A DNA stretch of 64,000 bases from Micromonospora pallida. GTDB taxonomy: Bacteria > Actinomycetota > Actinomycetes > Mycobacteriales > Micromonosporaceae. Under the pieces are notes generated by a model. That model saw only the letters and a list, made by a program, of their open reading frames with translations, had not been told where the DNA came from and searched no databases. Position 1 is the first letter of the stretch. Every line of letters begins with the position of its first letter. Shown one piece after another: positions 9,189-16,922 of this stretch. The stretch covers positions 5,147,001 through 5,211,000 of the forward strand of contig NZ_FMHW01000002.1 of assembly GCF_900090325.1 (NCBI RefSeq). Reading direction: 5' to 3'. A program made the translations under genes and the position numbers.

Positions 9189-9259
9189 CTCCCGGGAGAG
9201 GACTCGAACCCCTACAATCAGGACCAAAACCTGACGTCCTGCCATTAGACGACCCGGGA
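9189..9259 (-). tRNA. tRNA-Gln (anticodon TTG)
   Basis: A 71-nt cloverleaf on the minus strand. The acceptor arms TCCCGGG and CCCGGGA pair fully, with discriminator G. The anticodon stem TCAGG/CCTGA encloses the loop TTTTGGT, giving anticodon TTG. The T arm reads GGGTTCGAGTCC. CCA is not encoded. Confidence 0.93.
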
Positions 9260-9721
9260 AGGTCTAAACCGGACGAATGCCCGGGGCGGCAACGCTCCCT
9301 ACACCTTAGCGTCCCGGCCCCGGAAGCTCATCGTTCATTCCCGCTGGATGCAGGTTCCCGTGCGACACCCGAAACCGCAAGTTACGGTGACGTAGGCGTA
9401 GCTGGCCGGATCCCCCGGACCACCGCCCGCCGCACACGTTCCGCCGACCCGAACGGGCCGCCACCAAGCTCCGCGAACCGGTTCCGGAGCGGTAAACCGA
9501 GCGGTGGCGTCCGGCGTTACCTGGCAGTATTGCCGGGTGATAGAGCGCAACGGGGGCAGATTCGGACGGCCCGACAGCACCGCCGACGAGCACCAGCCGG
9601 GTACGGTCGGTCCTTCCAGGACCATGATCCGGACAGGCGCCGACCAGGTGACAGCGTGAGTACGCCCAGCGGAGGTGCCGTCCCACGACAGGGCGTCGCC
9701 AAGCGTCCGCGAGGTGATGAC
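9260..9721. other. Intergenic region tRNA-Gln to tetR
   Basis: About 460 bases with no gene I can support. It should hold the promoters of the divergent tRNA-Gln and tetR genes. A possible in-frame GTG start of the TetR gene at 9656, preceded by AGGTG, falls inside it. Confidence 0.5.
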
Positions 9722-10408
9722 ATGGCGAGCGTCTCCGACGGCGACCGCGGTGCGACCCGGCGGCGGGCCGTCCCGCCGACGCCGAAACCCGTGTCCCGGG
9801 TACGGATGTCCGCGGCCCAGCGTCGCGAGCAGCTCATCTCGATCGCCCGGCAGATCTTCGCCGAACGCGGCTTCGACGCGACCTCGATAGAGGAGGTGGC
9901 GGCCCGGGCGAAGGTCTCCAAGCCGGTGGTCTACGAGCACTTCGGCGGCAAGGAGGGCCTGTACGCGGTGGTGGTGGACCGGGAGGTCCGCGCCCTGCTG
10001 GACCGGATCACCACGGCGCTGACCGCAGGTCACCCGCGTGAGCTGCTGGAACAGGCGGCGTTGGCGCTGCTCAGCTACATCGAGGAGGAGACGAGCGGCT
10101 TCCGGGTGCTGGTCCGGGAGTCGCCGCTGCTCTCCGCGACGGGCAACTTCAGCAGTGTGCTGAACGATGTCGCGCACCAGGTCGAGCACATCCTGGGGGC
10201 GGAGTTCAAGAGCCGGGGGTACGACCCGAAGCTGGCCGAACTGTACTCACAGGCGCTGGTGGGCATGGTGGCGTTGACCGGCCGGTGGTGGTTGGAGGTA
10301 CGCCGGCCGCGCAAGGAGACGGTGGCCGCGCACCTGGTCAACCTGGCCTGGAACGGCCTGTCCCACCTGGAGGCGAAGCCGGGGATGATCACCGTCCGCA
10401 ACCGCTGA
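9722..10408 (+). CDS. TetR-family transcriptional regulator
   Basis: A 228-residue TetR/AcrR-type repressor. After a basic, disordered N-terminus of about 30 residues, the DNA-binding domain begins at MSAAQRREQLISIARQIF and contains the HTH SIEEVAARAKVSKPVVYEHF. The ligand-binding domain follows. The ATG at 9722 has GAGG seven bases upstream; an in-frame GTG at 9656 with AGGTG is an alternative that would add 22 residues. No operon partner follows on the same strand: the next genes are convergent DUF4383 proteins. The ligand and target are unknown. Confidence 0.88.
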   Translation: MASVSDGDRGATRRRAVPPTPKPVSRVRMSAAQRREQLISIARQIFAERGFDATSIEEVAARAKVSKPVVYEHFGGKEGLYAVVVDREVRALLDRITTALTAGHPRELLEQAALALLSYIEEETSGFRVLVRESPLLSATGNFSSVLNDVAHQVEHILGAEFKSRGYDPKLAELYSQALVGMVALTGRWWLEVRRPRKETVAAHLVNLAWNGLSHLEAKPGMITVRNR

Positions 10409-10445
10409 GCCGAGCCCTCCGGTCGGGCGTCGGGGCAGTGCCGGC

Positions 10446-10916
10446 TCAGCGGGAACCGGTGATGAGGTGGTTCCGCCCACGCCGTTCGGCCTCGGCGTGC
10501 CCGGGCGGGCCGACCTTGTCGTACAGGCCGGTGGCGAGGAGCAGCAATCCGAAGATCATCGAGACGACGACCGTGGACATCGAGAAGTTCAGGAAGTTCG
10601 CGTCGGTCTGCAGCACGCTCATCATCAGCACGGCGGTGACCAGGAAGACCACGCCGGCGGTGAGGTTCATGTAGTGCCCCAGGTTGCTCCGGCGGGACGC
10701 GCCGATCAACAGCACGATGCCGAAGAGCACCGAGGCCAGCGAGAAGGCCGGGTTGGTCCGCAACCCGAGGGCCCAGTCGTTGCCCCGGTCGAAGAGGGGA
10801 TCGCCCCACGTCTTCGCGACGCCCCAGACGCCGAAGATCAGGATGTACAGACCGACCAGGCCGGAGAGGGCCCGGTAGAGCGGGCGCGCCGGATGGTTGA
10901 CCGGGAAGTGCGGCAT
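10446..10916 (-). CDS. DUF4383 membrane protein, copy 1
   Basis: A 156-residue membrane protein with four predicted helices and the opening MPHFPVNHPARPLYRALSG, typical of DUF4383. It is a paralogue of the gene just upstream (10917-11010 apart), and both start with PHFPVNHPARP or AHFPVNHPARP. Function is unknown. The start codon directly follows GGAGGAGGGTGTC, but that whole sequence is one arm of a long inverted repeat (10917-10979), so translation may be controlled by RNA folding. The C-terminal tail is basic and cytoplasmic. Confidence 0.88.
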   Translation of the reverse strand: MPHFPVNHPARPLYRALSGLVGLYILIFGVWGVAKTWGDPLFDRGNDWALGLRTNPAFSLASVLFGIVLLIGASRRSNLGHYMNLTAGVVFLVTAVLMMSVLQTDANFLNFSMSTVVVSMIFGLLLLATGLYDKVGPPGHAEAERRGRNHLITGSR

Positions 10917-10979
10917 GACACCCTCCTCCGATTCCGGGAGCAATCTCCCGGATTGTCACCCGAATCGGGGGAGGGTGTC
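10917..10979 (-). promoter_or_regulatory. Inverted repeat covering a ribosome binding site
   Basis: An 18-bp arm GAATCGGAGGAGGGTGTC (10934 to 10917, minus strand) ends right at the ATG of the DUF4383 gene. Its partner GACACCCTCCCCCGATTC (10979 to 10962) lies upstream in the same transcript. They match at 17 of 18 positions. Between them sits an 8-bp inner hairpin TCCGGGAG-CAAT-CTCCCGGA. In RNA the outer stem would fully hide the AGGAGG, so it could act as a translational switch, RNA thermometer or attenuator after the upstream paralogue. Confidence 0.75.
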
Positions 10980-11010
10980 CGGCGAACCGCCAAGACCGAG
11001 CGGAATCTGC

Positions 11011-11466
11011 TCAGAGCACCAGCCGGGCCTCCTGCCAGGCCTTGTGCTCCTCGTCCGTGCCGACCTTGCCGTACAGGGCGGCCGTCAGCAGGACCAGGCC
11101 GAGGACCATGATCACGATCACGGTGGCAATGCTGAAGTTGAAGATGTTGACGTCGGTCTGGAGGAAGGCCAGCTCGAAGAGGCTGAGGGCCATCAGCCCG
11201 TACGCCGTCCCCTTGTTGATCGCGACGTCCCGGTTGCGGCCGAGGGCGGTGCCGGCCAGAATCGCGGCGCCGACCACGAGGGCGACGAGGGAGAATCCGA
11301 GATTCGCCCCCTGACCGAGGACCTTGGTGTCATCCTGGGCGAAGAGTTCGTCGCCCAGGGTGGTGACGGCGCCGAGCACACCGAAGGCCGTCAGGTACAG
11401 ACCGGTCAGCCCGCCGATCGCCCGGTAGATCGGCCGCGCGGGGTGGTTGACGGGAAAGTGGGCCAT
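11011..11466 (-). CDS. DUF4383 membrane protein, copy 2
   Basis: A 151-residue DUF4383 protein, opening MAHFPVNHPARPIYRAIGG, with four predicted membrane segments, about as long as copy 1 and clearly homologous to it. It lies 94 bases upstream of copy 1 on the same strand, so the two are probably co-transcribed. The ATG at 11466 has GGAG eight bases upstream, and unlike copy 1 this site is not in an evident hairpin. Function is unknown. Confidence 0.88.
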   Translation of the reverse strand: MAHFPVNHPARPIYRAIGGLTGLYLTAFGVLGAVTTLGDELFAQDDTKVLGQGANLGFSLVALVVGAAILAGTALGRNRDVAINKGTAYGLMALSLFELAFLQTDVNIFNFSIATVIVIMVLGLVLLTAALYGKVGTDEEHKAWQEARLVL

Positions 11467-11600
11467 GTCTGAGTCTCCAACGCCGGTCGGTTGAGGGTTT
11501 CGCGAAGGATTCTCCCGCATACCGTGTGATGGCGCCGCAACGGACCCCGGCTTTGTGACGACGCACGGGCCGCGCGAGTTCTCCGGGCTCTGCCCTGTGG

Positions 11601-13421
11601 TCAGCTCTCCGGGATCTCCTCAGCGAGGGCGAGCCACGACTCCTCGGTCCGCTCCCGTTCCGCGCGTACCTCCTTGAGCTGGGCGTCGAGGTCGGCGACC
11701 CGGGCGTAGTCGGTGGCGTTCGCGGCGAGCTGGTCGAGCAGGGTGGTCTCCTTCTGCTCCAATTTGCCGATCTGCCGCTCCAGCCGGGCGAGTTCCTTGC
11801 GCGCCTGCCGAGCCTCGGCGGCGGACATCCCGGCGGTGGCGGACGTGGCGGAGGTCGCGGACGTGGCGGAGGTCGCGGGACCGGCCACGGCCGGCGCCGG
11901 GGCGGTCCGTCCGGCGGCCCGGGCGAGGTACTCGTCGACGCCGCCGGGCAGGTGCACCAGTCGGCCGTCGCCGAACATCCCGTACACCGCGTCGGTGACC
12001 CGTTCCACGAGGTACCGGTCGTGGCTGGCCACGACGATCGTGCCGGGCCAGGAGTCGAGCAGGTCCTCCAGGGCGGCCAGCGTGTCGGTGTCCAGGTCGT
12101 TGGTGGGCTCGTCGAACAGGAGCACGTTCGGCTCCCCGGCGAGCAGGCGGAGCATCTGGAGCCGACGCCGTTCCCCGCCGGAGAGGTCGCCGACCGGGGT
12201 CCAGAGCCGCCGGTCGTCGAAGCCGAAGGTCTCGGCGAGCTGGGCGGCGGAGAGTTCCCGGTCGCCGAGCTGCACCCGGCGGGCGACCTCCTCGACGGCC
12301 TCCAACACTCGCAGGTGGCCGGGGAGTTCGGCCAGCTCCTGGGAGAGGAACGCCGGCCGGACGGTGGACCCGGTGGCCAGGCGACCGCCGTCCGGGCGGG
12401 TGATCCCGGCGAGCATCCGTAGCAGGGTGGTCTTGCCGGCCCCGTTGGCACCGAGGATGGCGATCCGATCGCCGGGCCCGACCTGCCAGGTGACGTCGTG
12501 CAGGATCTCCTTCGGGCCGGCGTGCAGGGTGACCTGCTCCAGGTCGTACACCTGCTTGCCGAGGCGGGCGGTGGCGAGCCGTTGCAGCGACATGGTGTCG
12601 CGCGGCGGTGGCACGTCGGCGATGAGCGCGTTGGCGGCCTCGATCCGGAACCGGGGCTTGGAGGTCCGGGCCGGCGGGCCGCGCCGCAGCCAGGCGATCT
12701 CCTTACGGAGCAGGTTCTGCCGACGGGCCTCGGTGGCGGCGGCGACCCGCTCCCGCTCGGCGCGGGCGAGCGTCCAGGCGGCGAAGCCGCCCTCGTAGGC
12801 GCGGACGGTCTGGTCGCCGACCTCCCAGGTGGTGGTGCAGACCGCGTCGAGGAACCAGCGGTCGTGGGTGACCACGACCAGTGCGCCCTTCCGGCCGAGC
12901 AGGTGCCGGGCCAGCCAGTCGACGCCGCCGACGTCGAGATGGTTGGTGGGCTCGTCGAGGATGAGCAGGTCGGACTCGCGGACCAGCAGCGCGGCGAGGG
13001 CGACCCGGCGACGCTCGCCACCGGACATCGGGCCGACCGGCTGGTCGAGGCCGAGGTGGGGCATGCCGAGGCCGTCGAGGATGGCCCGGACCCCGGCGTC
13101 GCCGGCCCACTCGTGCTCGGCGCCCATGCTCTCGCCCAGCCAGGCGGTGCCGAGGACCACGTCCCGGACCCGGGCGTCCGGGGCAAGCATCAAGGTCTGC
13201 GGCAGCCAGGCGACCCGCAGGTCGCGGCGGTGGGTGACCCGGCCGTCGTCCGGCTCCTCCTGCCGGGTGAGCATCCGCAGCAGGGTGGACTTGCCAGCCC
13301 CGTTGAGCCCGACCACGCCGATCCGGTCGGCGTCGTCGAGGCCGAGGGAGACGTCGGTGAGCAGCGGCCCGGCGGCGCCGTAACCCTTGGACACCCGGTC
13401 CAGGTTGACGATGTTGGCCAC
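11601..13421 (-). CDS. ABC-F family ATP-binding protein
   Basis: A 606-residue soluble protein with two ABC ATPase domains and no membrane segments. Walker A motifs are GLNGAGKSTLL and GANGAGKTTLL, and both halves carry SGGERRR signatures. A linker joins them, and a C-terminal coiled coil follows an Ala/Thr repeat stretch (SATSATSATSAT). This is the ABC-F architecture, whose members act on ribosomes in translation control or antibiotic protection. The position downstream of ispE fits the housekeeping actinobacterial ABC-F gene. The GTG at 13421 is preferred: AAGG lies seven bases upstream. Confidence 0.9.
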   Translation of the reverse strand: MANIVNLDRVSKGYGAAGPLLTDVSLGLDDADRIGVVGLNGAGKSTLLRMLTRQEEPDDGRVTHRRDLRVAWLPQTLMLAPDARVRDVVLGTAWLGESMGAEHEWAGDAGVRAILDGLGMPHLGLDQPVGPMSGGERRRVALAALLVRESDLLILDEPTNHLDVGGVDWLARHLLGRKGALVVVTHDRWFLDAVCTTTWEVGDQTVRAYEGGFAAWTLARAERERVAAATEARRQNLLRKEIAWLRRGPPARTSKPRFRIEAANALIADVPPPRDTMSLQRLATARLGKQVYDLEQVTLHAGPKEILHDVTWQVGPGDRIAILGANGAGKTTLLRMLAGITRPDGGRLATGSTVRPAFLSQELAELPGHLRVLEAVEEVARRVQLGDRELSAAQLAETFGFDDRRLWTPVGDLSGGERRRLQMLRLLAGEPNVLLFDEPTNDLDTDTLAALEDLLDSWPGTIVVASHDRYLVERVTDAVYGMFGDGRLVHLPGGVDEYLARAAGRTAPAPAVAGPATSATSATSATSATAGMSAAEARQARKELARLERQIGKLEQKETTLLDQLAANATDYARVADLDAQLKEVRAERERTEESWLALAEEIPES

Positions 13422-13430
13422 TCCCCCACC

Positions 13431-13461
13431 TTTCATGATCAAGGCATTTCATGATCAAGGC
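13431..13461. repeat. Duplicated 15-mer with TGATCA core
   Basis: TTTCATGATCAAGGC occurs at 13431-13445 and again at 13447-13461, one base apart, immediately upstream of the ABC-F start. Each contains the palindrome TCATGATC-like core. A similar CATGATC motif appears in the arms of the inverted repeat at 60437-60506, so it may belong to a dispersed repeat, or it may be a tandem operator for the ABC-F gene. Confidence 0.55.
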
Positions 13462-13720
13462 GTCCTCGGTGCCGATGAGCACCTCGGGACGCCAGCATCC
13501 AAGGGTAGCCAACCGGCCACCACCCCCGACCGGGCCACCCGCCCCGGCCCTGCCGCCACCCGGGACCGGGCCACCCGCCCTGGTCCCCGGTCACCGCCTT
13601 CGACCCGGGCCGCCCGCCCCGACCCCCGGCCGCCGCCCCCGAATTGCGGCAACCCGGCGTCATGGACAGTGCCGTCAGCCCCGTATGCCGCAACCCGGGC
13701 CGCCGCCGCGGCGGACGGCG

Positions 13721-13765
13721 GGCCGGCGTTGGATGGGCCGGCGTTGGATGGGCCGGCGTTGGATG
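13721..13765. repeat. 15-bp tandem repeat, three copies
   Basis: GGCCGGCGTTGGATG is repeated exactly three times, ending three bases before the ispE stop codon. It is outside any gene. Confidence 0.85.
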
Positions 13766-13767
13766 GG

Positions 13768-14718
13768 TCAGCAGACGCGGGCGCCGGCGACCGGGCCGTG
13801 GGCCGGGCGGGCGAGACGGCACACCCGGGCGGCGGTCAGCTCCCCGGCCACCCGTTCCGCGTCGTCGGCGTCCTTCGTCAGGAAGACGCAGGTCGGGCCG
13901 GAGCCGGAGACGATGCCGGCGAGCGCGCCGGCCGCCTCCCCGGCGCGGAGCGTGGCGGCCAGCCCCGGACGCATGGAGAGCGCGGCGGTCTGGAGATCGT
14001 TGCCGAGCGCGGCGGCGAGCACGGCCGGGTCCCGCTGGCGCAGGGCGGCGAGCAGCCCGTCGGCGCTGCCGATCGGCTCCGGCGCGTCCCCGGCGTCCCG
14101 GAGCCGGTCGAGTTCCCGGTACGCCTCCGGCGTGGAGAGCCCACCGTCGGCGATCGCCACCACCCAGTGCCACGAGGTGGGGCGGACCAGGACGGGGCTG
14201 ACCGCCTCCCCCCGGCCGGTGCCCAGCGCCGTGCCCCCGTGGACAAGGAACGGCACGTCGGAGCCGATGCGGGCGGCGATCGTGGCGAGTTCGTCGCGGG
14301 ACAGGCCGGTGCCCCAGAGCGTGTCGCAGGCGACCAGGGTGGCCGCCGCGTCGGCGCTGCCCCCGGCCAGTCCGCCCGCGAGCGGGATCTGCTTGCGCAG
14401 GTGCAGCCGGGCGTAAGCGGGGTGGCCGGTGTGCTCGGCCAGCGCCCGGGCGGCCCGCAGCACCAGGTTGGAGTCGTCCAGGGCCAGCTCACCGGCGCCC
14501 TCGCCCTCCATGGTGAGGGTGAGGGTGTCCCCCCGACGGGCGGTCAACTCGTCGTGGATCGAGATGGCGTGGTAGACGGTGTTCAACTCGTGGTAGCCGT
14601 CGGCGCGGAGCGGCCCGACCCCGAGGTGCAGGTTGATCTTGGCTGGTACCCGGACCCGGACCGGACCGCTGGCCCCCCGCTGCTGATCGTCCTCGTCCGG
14701 TCGCCACGCCCCGGTCAC
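13768..14718 (-). CDS. ispE: 4-diphosphocytidyl-2-C-methyl-D-erythritol kinase
   Basis: A 316-residue GHMP kinase of the MEP isoprenoid pathway, which phosphorylates CDP-methylerythritol. PAKINLHLGVGPLRADGYHE is near residue 24, and the ATP loop AGGLAGGSADAAA lies near residue 105. The start is GTG and overlaps, as GTGA, the stop of a 16-codon open frame that has its own strong ribosome binding site. This suggests translational coupling. It lies about 145 bases downstream of ksgA on the same strand, the usual order ksgA-ispE. Confidence 0.93.
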   Translation of the reverse strand: MTGAWRPDEDDQQRGASGPVRVRVPAKINLHLGVGPLRADGYHELNTVYHAISIHDELTARRGDTLTLTMEGEGAGELALDDSNLVLRAARALAEHTGHPAYARLHLRKQIPLAGGLAGGSADAAATLVACDTLWGTGLSRDELATIAARIGSDVPFLVHGGTALGTGRGEAVSPVLVRPTSWHWVVAIADGGLSTPEAYRELDRLRDAGDAPEPIGSADGLLAALRQRDPAVLAAALGNDLQTAALSMRPGLAATLRAGEAAGALAGIVSGSGPTCVFLTKDADDAERVAGELTAARVCRLARPAHGPVAGARVC

Positions 14719-14765
14719 CGGGTGACCCCCCGGACGCGCAGCCGGATCTCGAACGGCTTCTCCAC
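14715..14765 (-). CDS. Possible 16-codon leader peptide coupled to ispE
   Basis: A GTG at 14765 is preceded by GAGGAG at six bases and begins a 16-codon frame, VEKPFEIRLRVRGVTR, whose TGA overlaps the ispE GTG by four bases (GTGA). ispE itself has no clear ribosome binding site apart from this frame. Ribosomes could therefore reach ispE by termination-reinitiation. The peptide resembles no protein I know. It could also be the remnant of a longer lost gene, since the frame is open back to 14858. Confidence 0.4.
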   Translation of the reverse strand: MEKPFEIRLRVRGVTR

Positions 14766-14863
14766 GGTCAGCTCCTCGGCGGAGTCGGCGGCCGGCTCGT
14801 GGCGGGCCGCCGAGCAGGTCGTCGGTACCCGAGCCCGCCTCGGGGGCGGACCCGCGCGTCAGC

Positions 14864-15736
14864 CTACTGTGCGGGCGGCGTACCGGAAGGAGCCGACGCG
14901 GCGATCGCGGCGAACTGCTCGACGGTCAGCGACTCGCCCCGGGCACCGGGGTCGACACCGGCCGCGGTGAGCGCCACCGCGGCTCGGTCCGCGCCCTGCG
15001 CCCAGCCGGCCAGCGCGGCCCGCAGGGTCTTCCGGCGCTGCGCGAACGCCGCGTCCACCACGGCGAAGACCCGGCTCCGGGACACGTCCGACCGGGGCGG
15101 CTCCCGCCGGGTGAAGGCGACCAGCCCGGAGTCGACGTTCGGTACCGGCCAGAACACGTTCGGCGGGACCCGGCCGGCCGAACGGGCGGACGCGTACCAG
15201 GCGAGCTTGACCGAGGGAATGCCGTACACCCGGGAGCCCGGACCGGCGACGAGCCGGTCGGCGACCTCCTTCTGCACCATCACCAGGCCGCTGCGGAGGC
15301 TGGGCAGCTCGGCGAGCAGGTGCAGCACCACCGGCACCGCCACGTTGTACGGCAGGTTCGCCACCAGCGCGGTCGGGGCCGGGACGGCCAGCTCGGCGGC
15401 GGTCACCCGCAGCGCGTCGGCGCGGTGCACGGTGAGCCGCGCCGCGTCCGGGCCAGCGAACCGGGCGGCGGTGTCCGGCAGCGCCCCGGCCAGCGTCGGG
15501 TCGATCTCCACGGCGTGCACGTGCCGGGCGGCCGGGAGCAGCCCCAGGGTGAGCGACCCGAGCCCGGGACCGACCTCCAGGGCCACGTCGTCCGGGGTGA
15601 GCCCGGCGGCGGTGACGATCCGACGCACCGTGTTCGGGTCGTGCACGAAGTTCTGGCCGAGCTTCTTGGTCGGCGCCACGCCCAGCCGGGCGGCCAGCTC
15701 CCGGATCTCCGCCGGGCCGAGCAGGTCTGCGGCCAT
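14864..15736 (-). CDS. rsmA: 16S rRNA (adenine1518-N6/adenine1519-N6)-dimethyltransferase
   Basis: A 290-residue KsgA/RsmA, which dimethylates two adenines near the 3' end of 16S rRNA during small-subunit assembly. It has [15 protein letters not shown] near residue 24, the SAM loop [11 protein letters not shown], and the catalytic NLPYNVA motif. The start at ATG 15736 is set by homology (MAADLLGP); the ribosome binding site there is weak. tatD lies upstream, and a palindromic element sits in the gap. Confidence 0.94.
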   Translation of the reverse strand: MAADLLGPAEIRELAARLGVAPTKKLGQNFVHDPNTVRRIVTAAGLTPDDVALEVGPGLGSLTLGLLPAARHVHAVEIDPTLAGALPDTAARFAGPDAARLTVHRADALRVTAAELAVPAPTALVANLPYNVAVPVVLHLLAELPSLRSGLVMVQKEVADRLVAGPGSRVYGIPSVKLAWYASARSAGRVPPNVFWPVPNVDSGLVAFTRREPPRSDVSRSRVFAVVDAAFAQRRKTLRAALAGWAQGADRAAVALTAAGVDPGARGESLTVEQFAAIAASAPSGTPPAQ

Positions 15737-15784
15737 GGCCTCACACCCTACGTCGCCCGCCGCCCACCTTCCGCCGGGGTGGCC

Positions 15785-15857
15785 GGCTTGGGTTGGTAGC
15801 AGGGGTCCCCTGTTACCGCTTTTTGTCGAACAGGGGACCCCTGCAGGCACCCAAGCC
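15785..15857. repeat. Palindromic hairpin element, copy 2, with outer arms
   Basis: The inner stem is perfect: GCAGGGGTCCCCTGTT (15799-15814) and AACAGGGGACCCCTGC (15829-15844) around a 14-nt loop. Outside it, GGCTTGGGT (15785-15793) pairs with ACCCAAGCC (15849-15857). ACCCAAGCC and a GCTGCGCCACCGCCC unit are then each repeated toward the tatD stop. The inner stem and loop lengths match copy 1 at 1428-1473, and GCAGGGG and the 3' CCCCTGC are shared. It lies between tatD and rsmA and may also act as a terminator. Confidence 0.8.
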
Positions 15858-15919
15858 GCCCGTGCCAGGCACCCAAGCCGGCTGCGCCACCGCCCAGCCG
15901 GCTGCGCCACCGCCCGGGC

Positions 15920-16807
15920 TCACCGCCACGGGCCGAAGACCTGTTCCCCGTTCGCCGACAGGTGCCCGCACAGGTCGGCCAGGTCGGTGCCGCTGGTCTC
16001 GGCGAGCGCGCGGACGGTCAACGGGACCAGGTAGGAGGCGTTCGGCCGACCCCGGTGCGGCATCGGGGTGAGGTACGGCGCGTCGGTCTCCACCAGCATC
16101 TGCTCCGGCGGGGTCAGCGCGGCGGCCTCCCGCAGCACCCCGGCGCTGGCGAAGGTGACCGTGCCGGCGAAGCTGAGCAGGTAGCCCCGGCGGACGCACT
16201 CGGCGGCGAACTCCGCGTCACCGGAGAAGCAGTGCAGCACCACCGTCTCCGGCGCGCCCTCGTCGTCGAGGACGCGCAGCACCTCGGCGTGCGCCTCCCG
16301 GTCGTGGATCACCAGGGGCTTCGCGTACCGCTTGGCGATGGCGATGTGCGCCCGGAAGCTCTCCTCCTGCGCGGCCCGCCCCTCCTCGCCGGTACGGAAG
16401 AAGTCCAGTCCGGTCTCGCCGATGCCACGTACCCGGTCCCGGGCGGCGAGGGCCTCGATCCGGCGCAGTGCCTCGTCCAGGTCGGCCAGGCGGGGCGCCT
16501 CGTTGGGGTGCAGGGCGATGGTGGCGACCACCGCCGGGTATCGGTCGGCGACGTCGGCGCCCCAGACGGAGGAGTCGACGTCCACCCCGACCTGCACCAG
16601 TCGGTCGACGCCGACCCCGGCAGCCACTTCGATCACCGCCGCGATCGGGTCGTCGGCGGGGCCGCCGGGCGTACCGGCCTCACTGACGGTGATGTCGAGG
16701 TGGGTGTGGCTGTCCGGTACGGGGTGGGGCAGCGGCTCCGGAACGGGCGGGAACTCCCCGGCCCGGCGGGCGGCGCGCTGGCGGCGGGATTCGGTCGGCT
16801 CACTCAT
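15920..16807 (-). CDS. tatD: TatD-family metal-dependent hydrolase
   Basis: A 295-residue TIM-barrel DNase/hydrolase of the TatD family. Metal-ligand motifs read in order: DSHTHLD, ALHPNEA, GETGLDFFR, VIHDREAH, HCFSGD and ETDAPYLTP. The N-terminus has about 30 extra basic and proline-rich residues. It lies between metG and rsmA in the conserved order. The divergent unknown gene at 16923 starts 115 bases away. Confidence 0.92.
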   Translation of the reverse strand: MSEPTESRRQRAARRAGEFPPVPEPLPHPVPDSHTHLDITVSEAGTPGGPADDPIAAVIEVAAGVGVDRLVQVGVDVDSSVWGADVADRYPAVVATIALHPNEAPRLADLDEALRRIEALAARDRVRGIGETGLDFFRTGEEGRAAQEESFRAHIAIAKRYAKPLVIHDREAHAEVLRVLDDEGAPETVVLHCFSGDAEFAAECVRRGYLLSFAGTVTFASAGVLREAAALTPPEQMLVETDAPYLTPMPHRGRPNASYLVPLTVRALAETSGTDLADLCGHLSANGEQVFGPWR

Positions 16808-16828
16808 CGCCGATGAGCATCACACACC

Positions 16829-16868
16829 ACCCGTGACCGGCGTACCCGACCCGTGACCGGCGTACCCG
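16829..16868. repeat. Perfect 20-bp tandem repeat
   Basis: ACCCGTGACCGGCGTACCCG is present twice in tandem (16829-16848, 16849-16868), inside the divergent promoter region between tatD and the gene at 16923. It could be a duplicated operator, but nothing else supports that. Confidence 0.8.
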
Positions 16869-16922
16869 GCCGGCAATCCATCGTTCATCCGGGCGGTACC
16901 CAGGGCGGTTACCGTTCGACCG

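Larger units (their letters stand above)
13422..13767. other. Intergenic region ispE to ABC-F gene, repeat-rich
   Basis: No gene seen. It contains a duplicated 15-mer at 13431-13461, alternating ACCGGGCCACCCGCCC-like runs around 13535-13625, and a triplicated 15-mer next to the ispE stop. The repeats look like slippage products. Confidence 0.55.
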
